Source of the DNA: a candidate division Zixibacteria bacterium DG_27
GTDB taxonomy: Bacteria; Zixibacteria; MSB-5A5; DG-27
DNA length: 7,234 nt
Direction: 5' to 3'
Assembly: GCA_001302725.1 (NCBI GenBank)
Contig: LIZU01000054.1
Span: 1 to 7,234 of the forward strand
The notes under the pieces are model-generated. The model was not told the DNA's origin. It saw only the letters and a program-made list of their open reading frames with translations, and made no database searches. The translations under genes and the position numbers were made by a program. Positions 1 through 5,439 of this stretch are shown here, in pieces. Each line of letters starts with the position of its first letter. Positions within the stretch are counted from its first letter, which is position 1.

Positions 1-563
1 ACGTCAGGGTAGTTGCTACCACCAACAAGGACCTCCGGCGGGCTATTAAGAGAGGGAGTTTCCGGGAGGATCTATACTATCGTCTCAATGTCGTCCGCAT
101 ACATCTGCCCCCCTTAAGGGAGAGAAAGGCAGATATTCCCCTGCTGGTAAATCACTTCCTGGAGAAATACTCTTCGAAGAACCACAAAGAGGTTGCCGGC
201 ATCTCGGAGACTGCCCTGGAGGCTTTTTACTCCTATCACTGGCCGGGGAATGTCAGGGAGCTTGAGAACTTCATCGAGAGCGCGGTAGTGTTATCCAAAG
301 GGGACAAGGAGTTTCTGGAGCTGGAAGATTTCCCGCCGGAGCTAGTCACCTTCGGGACTGAAGGCGGGGAGGAGACCGTCAAGCCGGGGCAATCTCTCAT
401 GGAGATGGAGAAGGTTCTGATTCTGAGAACCCTGGAGGCTTATCGGGGGAACCGGTCTAGAACCGCCAAGGTGTTAGGGATATCGGCCCGCACCCTCCGC
501 AACAAGCTCGCCGAATACGGCCTGAAGAAGGACAGCTATTACCAGCCCAAGCTGTCGATTTGA
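1..563 (+). CDS. Sigma-54-dependent transcriptional regulator, C-terminal part (truncated by window edge)
   Basis: Only the last 186 residues are visible; reading starts at base 3 and ends at TGA 561-563. They cover the second half of an AAA+ sigma-54 activator domain: sensor I-type ATTNKDL (visible residues 5-11), the arginine-finger segment FREDLYYRLNVV (20-31), PPLRERKADIP (36-46) and the sensor II motif WPGNVREL (80-87). A linker leads to a Fis-type helix-turn-helix (about 136-175) ending in GISARTLRNKLAEYGL. Such proteins hydrolyse ATP to open sigma-54 RNA polymerase complexes from upstream enhancers. The RTLRNKL recognition helix and the flagellar genes that follow suggest a FlrC/FleR/FlbD-like flagellar regulator, but the input domain and the GAFTGA loop lie outside the window. 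The next coding gene is convergent, so this is the end of a separate + strand unit. Confidence 0.93.
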   Translation, partial: VRVVATTNKDLRRAIKRGSFREDLYYRLNVVRIHLPPLRERKADIPLLVNHFLEKYSSKNHKEVAGISETALEAFYSYHWPGNVRELENFIESAVVLSKGDKEFLELEDFPPELVTFGTEGGEETVKPGQSLMEMEKVLILRTLEAYRGNRSRTAKVLGISARTLRNKLAEYGLKKDSYYQPKLSI

Positions 564-685
564 CTTCATTCCACAGCTCAGCAGTGGGGAACTCTCATCT
601 ACGGGCGGATGATGAATTTTCCGGCTGGAATCCTCGAGTGGCCCTCGCGAATCTGGGATAGATTCACGTTAACTGGCTGTGTCGG

Positions 686-905
686 ATGAAATTACAGCGA
701 TGTTTCACGTGAAACGTGGGCTTCAGTCCCACGAAGTAAGGGTGCGGATATCTCAGTAGATCTCTGGAACGGCCGTCTTGAGTTGATAAACTGACCACTC
801 AGTTGATGCCCGACAGTAAAAGCGGATGAAGAGGGCTTTTGAACCCTTTTCGGAACAGATAAGCTATTATAATAAATGAACTTACACAGATGTTTCACGT
901 GAAAC
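686..905 (+). repeat. Two 30-bp direct repeats containing the parS sites
   Basis: Bases 686-715 and 876-905 are identical at 27 of 30 positions, with mismatches at 691/881, 697/887 and 698/888. Each copy starts with ATGAA, continues through TTACA and GATG, and ends in the parS core. The offset is exactly 190 bp. Identity thus extends 15 bp left of parS but not to the right, where the sequences diverge immediately. Confidence 0.85.
701..716. other. parS: parS centromere site 1 (15/16 match)
   Basis: TGTTTCACGTGAAACG matches the ParB-binding consensus TGTTNCACGTGAAACA at all positions but the last. The 14-bp palindromic core GTTTCACGTGAAAC is intact. ParB nucleates here as a CTP-dependent clamp and spreads, loading SMC and guiding origin segregation with ParA. 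A 14-bp intact core is very unlikely by chance in 7 kb, and a second copy lies exactly 190 bp away. parA and parB are not in the window. Confidence 0.86.
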
Positions 906-906
906 A
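891..906. other. parS: parS centromere site 2 (perfect match)
   Basis: TGTTTCACGTGAAACA is a full 16/16 match to the chromosomal parS consensus and a perfect palindrome. It lies in non-coding DNA just downstream of an AT-rich patch. The upstream flank is shared with site 1: GATG directly before the core, TTACA further out and ATGAA beyond that. Chromosomal parS sites cluster near oriC in most bacteria, which suggests this locus is origin-proximal. Confidence 0.94.
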
Positions 907-1015
907 TTCCAAGCGGGGAAATATATTCCTTTTTGTACTCGGGACTGTCAAATAATCTCATGCCCTAGGGCGGGGAATTCATCTCCGTTGGGATCCGTAT
1001 GGACCCGCAACCACT

Positions 1016-1038
1016 GGGGTCGGATGAATCCCGACCCC
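1016..1038 (-). terminator. Strong hairpin downstream of fliW, possible terminator without a U tract
   Basis: Arms GGGGTCGG (1016-1023) and CCGACCCC (1031-1038) form a perfect 8-bp GC-rich stem with a 7-nt loop, about 90 bp past the fliW stop. It could end the minus-strand flagellar transcript or protect its 3' end. No T run follows on either strand, so an intrinsic terminator role is uncertain. Confidence 0.35.
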
Positions 1039-1095
1039 TATGGATTGCCGGCGAAAACTCGGAATGCCACCTGACCAACTCTGATTCAACACCAA

Positions 1096-1137
1096 CCATT
1101 CACTACTCACCGCTAACCACTCACCACTCACTACACA
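1096..1137 (-). repeat. Degenerate heptanucleotide tandem repeat at the fliW stop codon
   Basis: Read on the minus strand there are six consecutive 7-mers in one register: TGTGTAG, TGAGTGG, TGAGTGG, TTAGCGG, TGAGTAG, TGAATGG. The consensus is TGAGTGG. The first unit contains the fliW stop codon TAG, so the array starts in the last codons of fliW and runs into the 3' untranslated region. Confidence 0.65.
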
Positions 1138-1613
1138 CCAGCATCTGTTTTGAGACCTTTTTCCAGGATTTCAAGTATGGAATGTCGGGTACGATATTCG
1201 GGGGCGGCAAGTACCACCTGTTTCAGCTTGCGGCTGTCGAGATTTATGACTATTGGGGCCAGGAGGTTAGCGGTCATCTTCTCGGGTTTCCCGGAAGGAA
1301 TGGTAACAATCACAAAGTCTTTGAGCTTGTCGAGGTTTTCTATCTGAAGCTCTTCGACCACCTCCTGCGGTATGTCAGCTTTGTATTCCGGCAGAAGAAC
1401 CCGGGGGTCAAGAAGGGCGAAGGCAACCTCCGGCTTCTCTATTGACTGTAAACAGTGGAAGGGTTCCATTCCCGGGAAGGAGAGCAGGAGGAACTGCTTG
1501 AGATCCTCAAAGGCAAAAAGGCCAACTGTCGCGGTGAGAATCTCTTGCTCCGTAAATTCGATTCTCCCGAAGCGAGGCGTGACGACCTGATGGACTTTGC
1601 CCCCTTCAGCCAT
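1131..1613 (-). CDS. fliW: Flagellar assembly factor FliW
   Basis: This is a 160-residue protein, close to the family's usual length of about 130-160. FliW is a cytoplasmic protein that binds flagellin and CsrA; when flagellin is exported, FliW is freed and antagonises CsrA, releasing translation of CsrA-repressed flagellar mRNA. Family features are clear: an N-terminal TPRFGRIEF strand, the FAFEDLKQFLLL segment, CLQSIEKPEVAFALLDPRVLLPEY in the core (described here in parts), then VIVTIP and NLLAPIVIN. I chose the ATG at 1613. The frame extends to a TTG at 1631, which lies within the palindrome GCAATTGC and only 3 nt from AGGGGG; neither start has an ideally spaced ribosome site. It follows csrA after a 77-bp gap and ends the minus-strand gene run. 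The stop is TAG. Confidence 0.93.
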   Translation of the reverse strand: MAEGGKVHQVVTPRFGRIEFTEQEILTATVGLFAFEDLKQFLLLSFPGMEPFHCLQSIEKPEVAFALLDPRVLLPEYKADIPQEVVEELQIENLDKLKDFVIVTIPSGKPEKMTANLLAPIVINLDSRKLKQVVLAAPEYRTRHSILEILEKGLKTDAGV

Positions 1614-1690
1614 AGTCGTAGATGCCCGCAATTGCCCCCTATTACGATTAAACCAGGCTTAGTTCTGTATGTGTGTTCGCGGAGGGTGCT

Positions 1691-1936
1691 CTATTCCCCC
1701 GACTTCCTCTTCTTGTTCAGCAGCCTCTGAGCGGCCTCGAAATCGATCTGTTTGCCGGAACCGGCTTTCTTGTTCTCCTCCTGTATCTTCTTGTAGATCT
1801 CTTCCCGGTGAACCGGAACATAAGTGGGGGCCACCACCCCTAAACGAACCTGTCTTCCCTGGATTCCTAATACTTTTATGGTGATCTCATCGCCGACGGC
1901 GATGCTCTCTCCCACTTTCCTTGTAAGTATTAGCAT
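1691..1936 (-). CDS. csrA: Carbon storage regulator CsrA (translational regulator)
   Basis: This is an 81-residue RNA-binding protein. CsrA homodimers bind GGA motifs in mRNA leaders, often over the Shine-Dalgarno, and block translation; in FliW-containing bacteria flagellin mRNA is the classic target. The sequence opens with the hallmark MLILTRKVGESI; Arg6 and Arg44 (in VPVHREEIY) are the usual RNA-binding residues. The C-terminal tail (about residues 55-81, rich in Lys and Glu) is longer than in the shorter enterobacterial form; such extensions are associated with FliW-dependent CsrA. The ATG is preceded by GGGAGG at good spacing. That leader contains two AGGGA motifs overlapping the ribosome site, so autoregulation is plausible (inference). 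It lies 86 bp after flgN. A small hairpin (arms 1975-1979 and 1987-1991) lies in the gap. Confidence 0.97.
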   Translation of the reverse strand: MLILTRKVGESIAVGDEITIKVLGIQGRQVRLGVVAPTYVPVHREEIYKKIQEENKKAGSGKQIDFEAAQRLLNKKRKSGE

Positions 1937-2022
1937 TCGTTCCCTCCCTGGTTGTTCGATTCGTTATAAGGCCAGCGGCCCCTCACGCCGCAATTACTCT
2001 AGATAAATTTGCACTTTCAGTA

Positions 2023-2508
2023 CTAATTCATCATACCCGCAACCTCGTACACCGGTTTGGGTCCTTCGAACCTCTCCAGGTCTGCGGAGCTGGCATACCG
2101 AGATGACGACGAACTGCTCTGGAGCAGTCCCACCGATTCCTGGATGAGCAGCTCGTTGGTCACACGCGCCTGTTCAATTTTTGAGCATAGACCCAAGAGC
2201 GTCTCATAGAGCTCTCTCAACTTCGTCGATTGGGAGACCTCCACCAGCTGAGCGACCTTTGCCAGCCCATCACCCGGATGGTCGAGATTCAACTTCTCCG
2301 CCAAGGAGGAGGTGAGCTCTTGCCGTCTCTTCTCTAAAAGATCGAGCCTCACCGAAACCTCTTCCTGCAGGGCTACAGACCTCTCGAAGGAGTCAAAATC
2401 CCCGGCGGTTAAGACTTCTGTTTGGCGAGTGAGAAAACCGAGGAAATCTTGGAATTCCTTGATCTCCTCACCGACAATCTCAACGAGGGTTTTGATCTCT
2501 TCCTTCAC
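2023..2508 (-). CDS. flgN: FlgN-like flagellar export chaperone
   Basis: This is a 161-residue, almost wholly helical protein with no signal peptide or membrane segment. FlgN chaperones the hook-filament junction proteins FlgK and FlgL to the export gate. The pattern fits the family: an N-terminal helix with EEIKEFQDFLGFLTRQTEVL (about 14-33), a middle RLDLLEKRRQEL segment (54-65), and the family-type N-x-LLIQESVGLLQ near 118-130. A six-serine run (131-136) and a flexible tail follow. The GTG start at 2508 is preceded by GGAGG with a 7-nt spacer. A sigma-28-type promoter lies directly upstream, which fits a late flagellar gene. Its usual partners flgK and flgL do not follow; csrA does. Assignment rests on pattern, length and context, as the family is poorly conserved. 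Confidence 0.8.
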   Translation of the reverse strand: MKEEIKTLVEIVGEEIKEFQDFLGFLTRQTEVLTAGDFDSFERSVALQEEVSVRLDLLEKRRQELTSSLAEKLNLDHPGDGLAKVAQLVEVSQSTKLRELYETLLGLCSKIEQARVTNELLIQESVGLLQSSSSSSRYASSADLERFEGPKPVYEVAGMMN

Positions 2509-2527
2509 CCGGTCGCCTCCGGAGGAA

Positions 2528-2554
2528 TAATCGACATCCGATCTGAAACCTTTA
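2528..2554 (-). promoter_or_regulatory. Sigma-28-type promoter for flgN
   Basis: The minus strand reads TAAAGGTT-N11-GTCGATTA (-35 at 2547-2554, -10 at 2528-2535). The enterobacterial FliA consensus is TAAAGTTT-N11-GCCGATAA, so 13 of 16 positions match with exact spacing. The expected start of transcription near 2521 leaves a leader of only about 13-15 nt, with GGAGG (2516-2520) almost at its 5' end. Confidence 0.72.
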
Positions 2555-2574
2555 GCTTCAGAAAGGAAGTCGCC

Positions 2575-2640
2575 AGGCCCCAGCCAAGGTTGCGAAATCT
2601 TTCAAACCTGGGGCCTCGCAGCATTGAGACACGTGGCCCC
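2575..2640 (-). promoter_or_regulatory. Competing hairpins between the CheY-like gene and flgN
   Basis: Three complementary blocks lie in the 170-bp gap: AGGCCCCAG (2575-2583), CTGGGGCCT (2608-2616) and GGCCCC (2635-2640). The middle block can form a 9-bp stem with the first or a 6-bp stem with the third, but not both. In minus-strand RNA the weaker pairing is transcribed first. No T run follows. It may be an intercistronic terminator, an RNA-processing site or an attenuator. It lies upstream of the predicted flgN promoter, so it would affect only read-through transcripts. Confidence 0.45.
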
Positions 2641-2678
2641 GGCAAACAAAGGAACGATTGTTGCAGCAGAAGTTGAAA

Positions 2679-3110
2679 CTACATCACTGGATCCGTCTCC
2701 CCCTCAGCGGACATATCTTCTCTCCTTTGGAGGGATGACAGCATCCGCCAGTAGGCCTTCTCCACCGCGGAGCTGAGCTCTTTGCGCTTGAACGGTTTGG
2801 TAATATATTCCTCTGCGCCCGCGAGCAAAACCTCCCTTGCAGTGTAGGTGTCCCCGTAAGCGGTCATCATTACCACCCCGGTGTGGGGATGATCCTCCTT
2901 AACCCTTTTCAGAAGCTCAATTCCATTTCTCTCTGGCATCTTTATGTCCGAGATCACCAGCTGGAACTCCTTTTGGGATAAAACCTCCAATGCCTCCTCG
3001 ACTGAGGCCGCAAGCGCCACCCTGTAATTCTCCTGACCCAGAATCTTGTAAACGAGATTGCGCATCAAGCTCTCGTCATCGACTACCAGTACATTTATTT
3101 CTTCCTTCAT
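2679..3110 (-). CDS. CheY-like single-domain response regulator
   Basis: This is a 143-residue protein made of one receiver domain plus a short tail (about 122-143) with no DNA-binding or enzymatic output domain. Receiver residues are all present: acidic pair Asp11-Asp12, phospho-acceptor Asp55 in VISDIKMP, Thr83 in MMTAYG and Lys105 in ITKPF. It should take a phosphoryl group and signal by protein contact, as CheY does at the motor. The IKMPERNGIELL and TKPF segments are of the NtrC-like receiver type rather than classical CheY. I chose ATG 3110 because GGAGG lies 5 nt upstream; a GTG at 3116 in the same frame overlaps that ribosome site. It has its own predicted sigma-28 promoter and is followed by flgN. 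The stop is TAG. The cognate kinase is not identifiable here. Confidence 0.92.
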   Translation of the reverse strand: MKEEINVLVVDDESLMRNLVYKILGQENYRVALAASVEEALEVLSQKEFQLVISDIKMPERNGIELLKRVKEDHPHTGVVMMTAYGDTYTAREVLLAGAEEYITKPFKRKELSSAVEKAYWRMLSSLQRREDMSAEGETDPVM

Positions 3111-3188
3111 CTGCACCTCCGCTCAGCGTTCATTCGAGACCAGAAATATGAAGGTGTCCAAATAAACCGTTCCGTCACCTGCCGTCTT

Positions 3189-3205
3189 TGACAGATTCTG
3201 ACAGA
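3189..3205 (+). repeat. Direct repeat TGACAGA x2, one helical turn apart
   Basis: TGACAGA occurs at 3189-3195 and 3199-3205, a 10-bp period, just downstream of the predicted transcription start of the CheY-like gene. A pair at this spacing could be a protein-binding site in the leader, but it is short and could be chance. Confidence 0.35.
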
Positions 3206-3224
3206 GCAGGGCTCCCAGAGAAAG

Positions 3225-3252
3225 ATATCGGCTGAGAATCGGGCAGGTTTTA
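3225..3252 (-). promoter_or_regulatory. Sigma-28-type promoter for the CheY-like gene
   Basis: The minus strand reads TAAA (3249-3252), then 16 bp, then GCCGATAT (3225-3232). The -10 matches FliA consensus GCCGATAA at 7 of 8. Spacing is 15 if the -35 is read as AAAA (3248-3251). It lies in the gap after the receiver-only gene and predicts a leader of about 108 nt before the ATG at 3110. Confidence 0.6.
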
Positions 3253-3295
3253 GGCAAAAGGGTTCTATGAGCTTTCGGACCCGATCCAGAGTTGT

Positions 3296-3649
3296 TCACA
3301 TCTTGAGGAGTTCTCGAATGCGACCTTTGAGCTCGTTGAGATTCGGAGATTTCACCACATATGCATCGGCAAGCCAGGAAGAGAAATCGCCCTTGTAGGT
3401 GGAATAGGCGGAGTTGAGAATCACCGGGAGGTGGTTGTCCTCTCTTTTGAGACGATCCAAGACCTCCAGGCCGTTCTCTCGAGGCAACTTGATATCCAGA
3501 ACCACCAAGTTCACCTCCTGTTTCCCGGCCACCTCAAAAGCTTCCTCCCCGCTTCTGGCCACCGCCACCTGATATCCCTCTTCGCTCAGCTCCTTTTTGT
3601 ATAGCCGAGCCAAGTCCTCCTCGTCGTCCACTATCAATATGTTCTTCAT
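3296..3649 (-). CDS. Receiver-domain-only protein with atypical switch residues (NSAY / VVKSP)
   Basis: This is a 117-residue minimal receiver domain. Asp8-Asp9 and phospho-acceptor Asp52 (VVLDIKLP) are present, as is Lys100. The switch threonine is replaced by Ser80 in ILNSAY, and the usual KPF/KPL loop is KSP (100-102) within ADAYVVKSPNLNEL. This variant, with an aromatic-rich TYKGDFSSW insert before helix 4, is one I recognise from receiver proteins encoded next to sensor kinases in several non-proteobacterial and deltaproteobacterial genomes (from memory). It should accept phosphate, but its output surface differs from CheY. ATG 3649 has AAAGGAG at good spacing. It begins 33 bp after the GAF gene's stop, so the two are probably co-transcribed and functionally linked. 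The stop is TGA. Confidence 0.91.
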   Translation of the reverse strand: MKNILIVDDEEDLARLYKKELSEEGYQVAVARSGEEAFEVAGKQEVNLVVLDIKLPRENGLEVLDRLKREDNHLPVILNSAYSTYKGDFSSWLADAYVVKSPNLNELKGRIRELLKM

Positions 3650-3682
3650 CTATCACTCCTTTGAACTCTGGGGAATAGGTGG

Positions 3683-4543
3683 TTACAACTTAAGTTCGCG
3701 GGGGCTCACCTCCTTACGTTGGAATAGAGCTCCCCGCCGTTGAACTGGCCCCTGGAGATTTCGGAGCCGGTAGTTGAGGTCTGCAAGCTCAGATATCCCC
3801 CTGTCGATCTCCTGAACCTTTTGCAGGAGCTTGGGGTCTCTACCCTCCAGAGCCAAGAGAAGAAACTGAGTGTTTCCGGCCACGGAGGCTAAGGCCTCCG
3901 CAGTCCCGGTTTCTATCTCCGACAACAGCCGGGAAGCCCCCTCTGAACCGCCGGCCTCCTTTAGTTTGGCCTCAAGCTCGCTTATCTTCTGATTCTGCAG
4001 TTCGCTCTCTTTCTCTCTCTCCTCCAGGTTGCTCAGCAGATAGAACCTCTGCATAGCTGAGCTGAGCTGCGAACAGACAACCCGCAACAGACTCAGATCC
4101 GCCTGATCGAAAGCCCCCGCTTCCTCGTGGCTCATGTTCACGACACCGACCAGTTCCCTACCGCTAAAGATGGGGACTGACATGAAAGACTTTATATTCT
4201 TATCCGGAAGAGAACGGGAACGACCGGTGCCTCTTATCAGGATGGCGCGACGCTGCTTGGCAACCCAGGCGGAGAAGCCTTCTCCCCGGTTGAATCTGAC
4301 GAAAGAGATCAAATCTATCTGATTCCCCACCCTGGCGTAGTCGGTGAGTTTGCCGGTATCCCGGTCCACCAGAAAAAGGCAGGCGGAACGATAATCGATG
4401 AGGCGGTTGATGAGTTTGAGGATCTCCTCGAAGCTCTTGCTGTCCCCCGGACACTCCCCAACCGCCGCCGCGATCTCCAGAAGGGTTTTCATCAAGACTG
4501 ATCTTTTTCTCTCCTCCTCTGACTTCGCTAGCTCGGATGACAT
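3683..4543 (-). CDS. GAF-domain protein with coiled coil and degenerate histidine-kinase dimerisation domain
   Basis: This is a 286-residue cytoplasmic protein. Residues about 20-165 form a GAF domain, with ACLFLVDRDTGKL, NRGEGFSAWVA and SVPIFSGRELVGVVNM as the typical strands. A charged coiled coil (about 168-198) leads to a helical pair (about 205-264) resembling a kinase DHp domain: GNTQFLLLALEGRDPKLLQK then a helix ending in LNYRLRNL. In true kinases the first helix carries H-E-[LI]-NNPL; here the equivalent stretch is EIETGTAEALASVAG, with no histidine and no ATPase domain after it. It is therefore probably a ligand-sensing or scaffold protein that may pair with the receiver encoded next. 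ATG 4543 overlaps the PilZ gene's TGA (TGATG), implying translational coupling, with GAGG 7 nt upstream. The GAF ligand cannot be read from sequence. Confidence 0.86.
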   Translation of the reverse strand: MSSELAKSEEERKRSVLMKTLLEIAAAVGECPGDSKSFEEILKLINRLIDYRSACLFLVDRDTGKLTDYARVGNQIDLISFVRFNRGEGFSAWVAKQRRAILIRGTGRSRSLPDKNIKSFMSVPIFSGRELVGVVNMSHEEAGAFDQADLSLLRVVCSQLSSAMQRFYLLSNLEEREKESELQNQKISELEAKLKEAGGSEGASRLLSEIETGTAEALASVAGNTQFLLLALEGRDPKLLQKVQEIDRGISELADLNYRLRNLQGPVQRRGALFQRKEVSPRELKL

Positions 4544-5301
4544 CAAAATGCCTCGACCTTTAGGGTTTCGCGCTTTTGCGACCGCAGAAGCGCAGCTGTA
4601 AGGCGCTTCATTTCCTGAGTGAAATCGGCTATCCCCTCGGGGGTCAAAACGGAGAGCTGTTTGGACAGCTTCGGATGCAAATCCGACCGCCTGCGGAATT
4701 GTATCCCCACCACTCGATCACCCTCCGGGACCTTCTCTACCCTTTTCACCTCCCCCAACAGATTCCGAAGTTGCCCGCCGGAGTTCAGATTCAAATTCAG
4801 AAGTAGAAGCTCTCCAGCTTTCAACTGTCGGGAGGTCTCCAAAAGCACCCCCCCTTCGCAGAGATTCAGAAGCCGCCCTGTACTCAACCTCCCCAAAGAG
4901 GCTCTCCCCGCCTTGCCTCTGGAGAGCAGGATCTTCCGAAAAGTCATCCCGGAGTCCACCTGAAGCCGAACGAACTTTCGACGGGAGAGTGTGTATCGTT
5001 GAGGGAAGGGGAGGGAGTACAACTTCTCTCCCTCGGAGGAGAGCTCCTTCAGGACCGAGATGAAGACGATCTCGTAGTTCTCCCCCAGGAGGCTGACCTT
5101 GACCTTTTCCCCTTCTGTTGAGACCATATCCCCTCGGGGCGAGACTGGAGGTTCGATGATCAATCCCGAGGTTAAGACCCCCCGAACGCGACTCCGAAAG
5201 CCGGGATTTTTCCCTTCGGCAGCGGGAACAATGAATAGAGGGTCTGACACTCTTACGTGCTGGGGCAGGTCATTTCCGTTTTGAGTGATGGCGGGATTCA
5301 T
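4543..5301 (-). CDS. PilZ-domain protein, YcgR-like flagellar brake family
   Basis: This is a 252-residue soluble protein. The N-terminal part (about 15-100) resembles the beta-rich YcgR-N domain; a junction RYTLSRRKFVRL carries the c-di-GMP-binding R-x-x-x-R motif (Arg108 to Arg112). The second PilZ motif, [DN]-x-S-x-x-G, appears as N146-L-C148-E-G-G151, with cysteine in place of serine. A Leu-rich strand pair and VVGIQF complete the PilZ barrel. In the known family, c-di-GMP binding lets the protein act on the flagellar motor or switch and slow swimming. Its place between the flagellar sigma gene and the signalling genes fits that role. ATG 5301 has only a weak ribosome site, and the frame is closed by a TGA five codons upstream. 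Its stop overlaps the GAF gene's start. Confidence 0.88.
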   Translation of the reverse strand: MNPAITQNGNDLPQHVRVSDPLFIVPAAEGKNPGFRSRVRGVLTSGLIIEPPVSPRGDMVSTEGEKVKVSLLGENYEIVFISVLKELSSEGEKLYSLPFPQRYTLSRRKFVRLQVDSGMTFRKILLSRGKAGRASLGRLSTGRLLNLCEGGVLLETSRQLKAGELLLLNLNLNSGGQLRNLLGEVKRVEKVPEGDRVVGIQFRRRSDLHPKLSKQLSVLTPEGIADFTQEMKRLTAALLRSQKRETLKVEAF

Positions 5302-5439
5302 TATTTCAAGAACTCATCACCGCGGGTGCTAATCCTTCTCTTCACGGCTTGAGAGGGTTCGCTCGATTTCTCAATCTCTACGTCTCAATACGATTTTCGG
5401 CAGAACTCAAGGATTTCTGTAGTTGTTGATTCCGAGGGC

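Larger units (their letters stand above)
564..1130. other. Gene-free region carrying the parS sites
   Basis: This is a 567-bp stretch between the convergent ends of the sigma-54 regulator and fliW, with no convincing gene. It holds two parS sites, a 6-bp-stem hairpin abutting the first (arms CGTGGG 715-720 and CCCACG 728-733), a direct repeat AGTTGAT (781-787 and 801-807) with a small hairpin between (ACTGA 790-794, TCAGT 799-803), an AT-rich patch around 864-880, a strong 8-bp hairpin at 1016-1038 and a heptamer tandem repeat running into the fliW stop. The minus-strand open frame at 692-961 owes part of its openness to parS read as codons (MFHVKH, HVSRET) and has no recognisable domain. Confidence 0.75.

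Noticed and set aside
830..850. AGAGGG / CCCTTTT hairpin as terminator for the sigma-54 regulator
   Set aside because: About 270 bp past the stop, short stem relying on a wobble pair, and the T run is part of the stem.
692..961. 89-codon minus-strand frame containing MFHVKH and HVSRET
   Set aside because: Both parS sites read as codons here, which explains the apparent pattern; there is no domain, ribosome-site support or conserved context.
999..1445. 148-codon + strand frame
   Set aside because: Lies largely antisense to fliW, whose family match is clear; its left part covers a hairpin and the heptamer repeat.
1613..1631. TTG at 1631 as the fliW start
   Set aside because: The G-rich block is only 3 nt from the TTG, and family homology does not need the extra six residues; ATG 1613 is preferred.
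2509..2678. c-di-GMP riboswitch in the flgN leader
   Set aside because: Attractive because of the PilZ gene and the stems, but the conserved bases of the known c-di-GMP classes are not recognisable.
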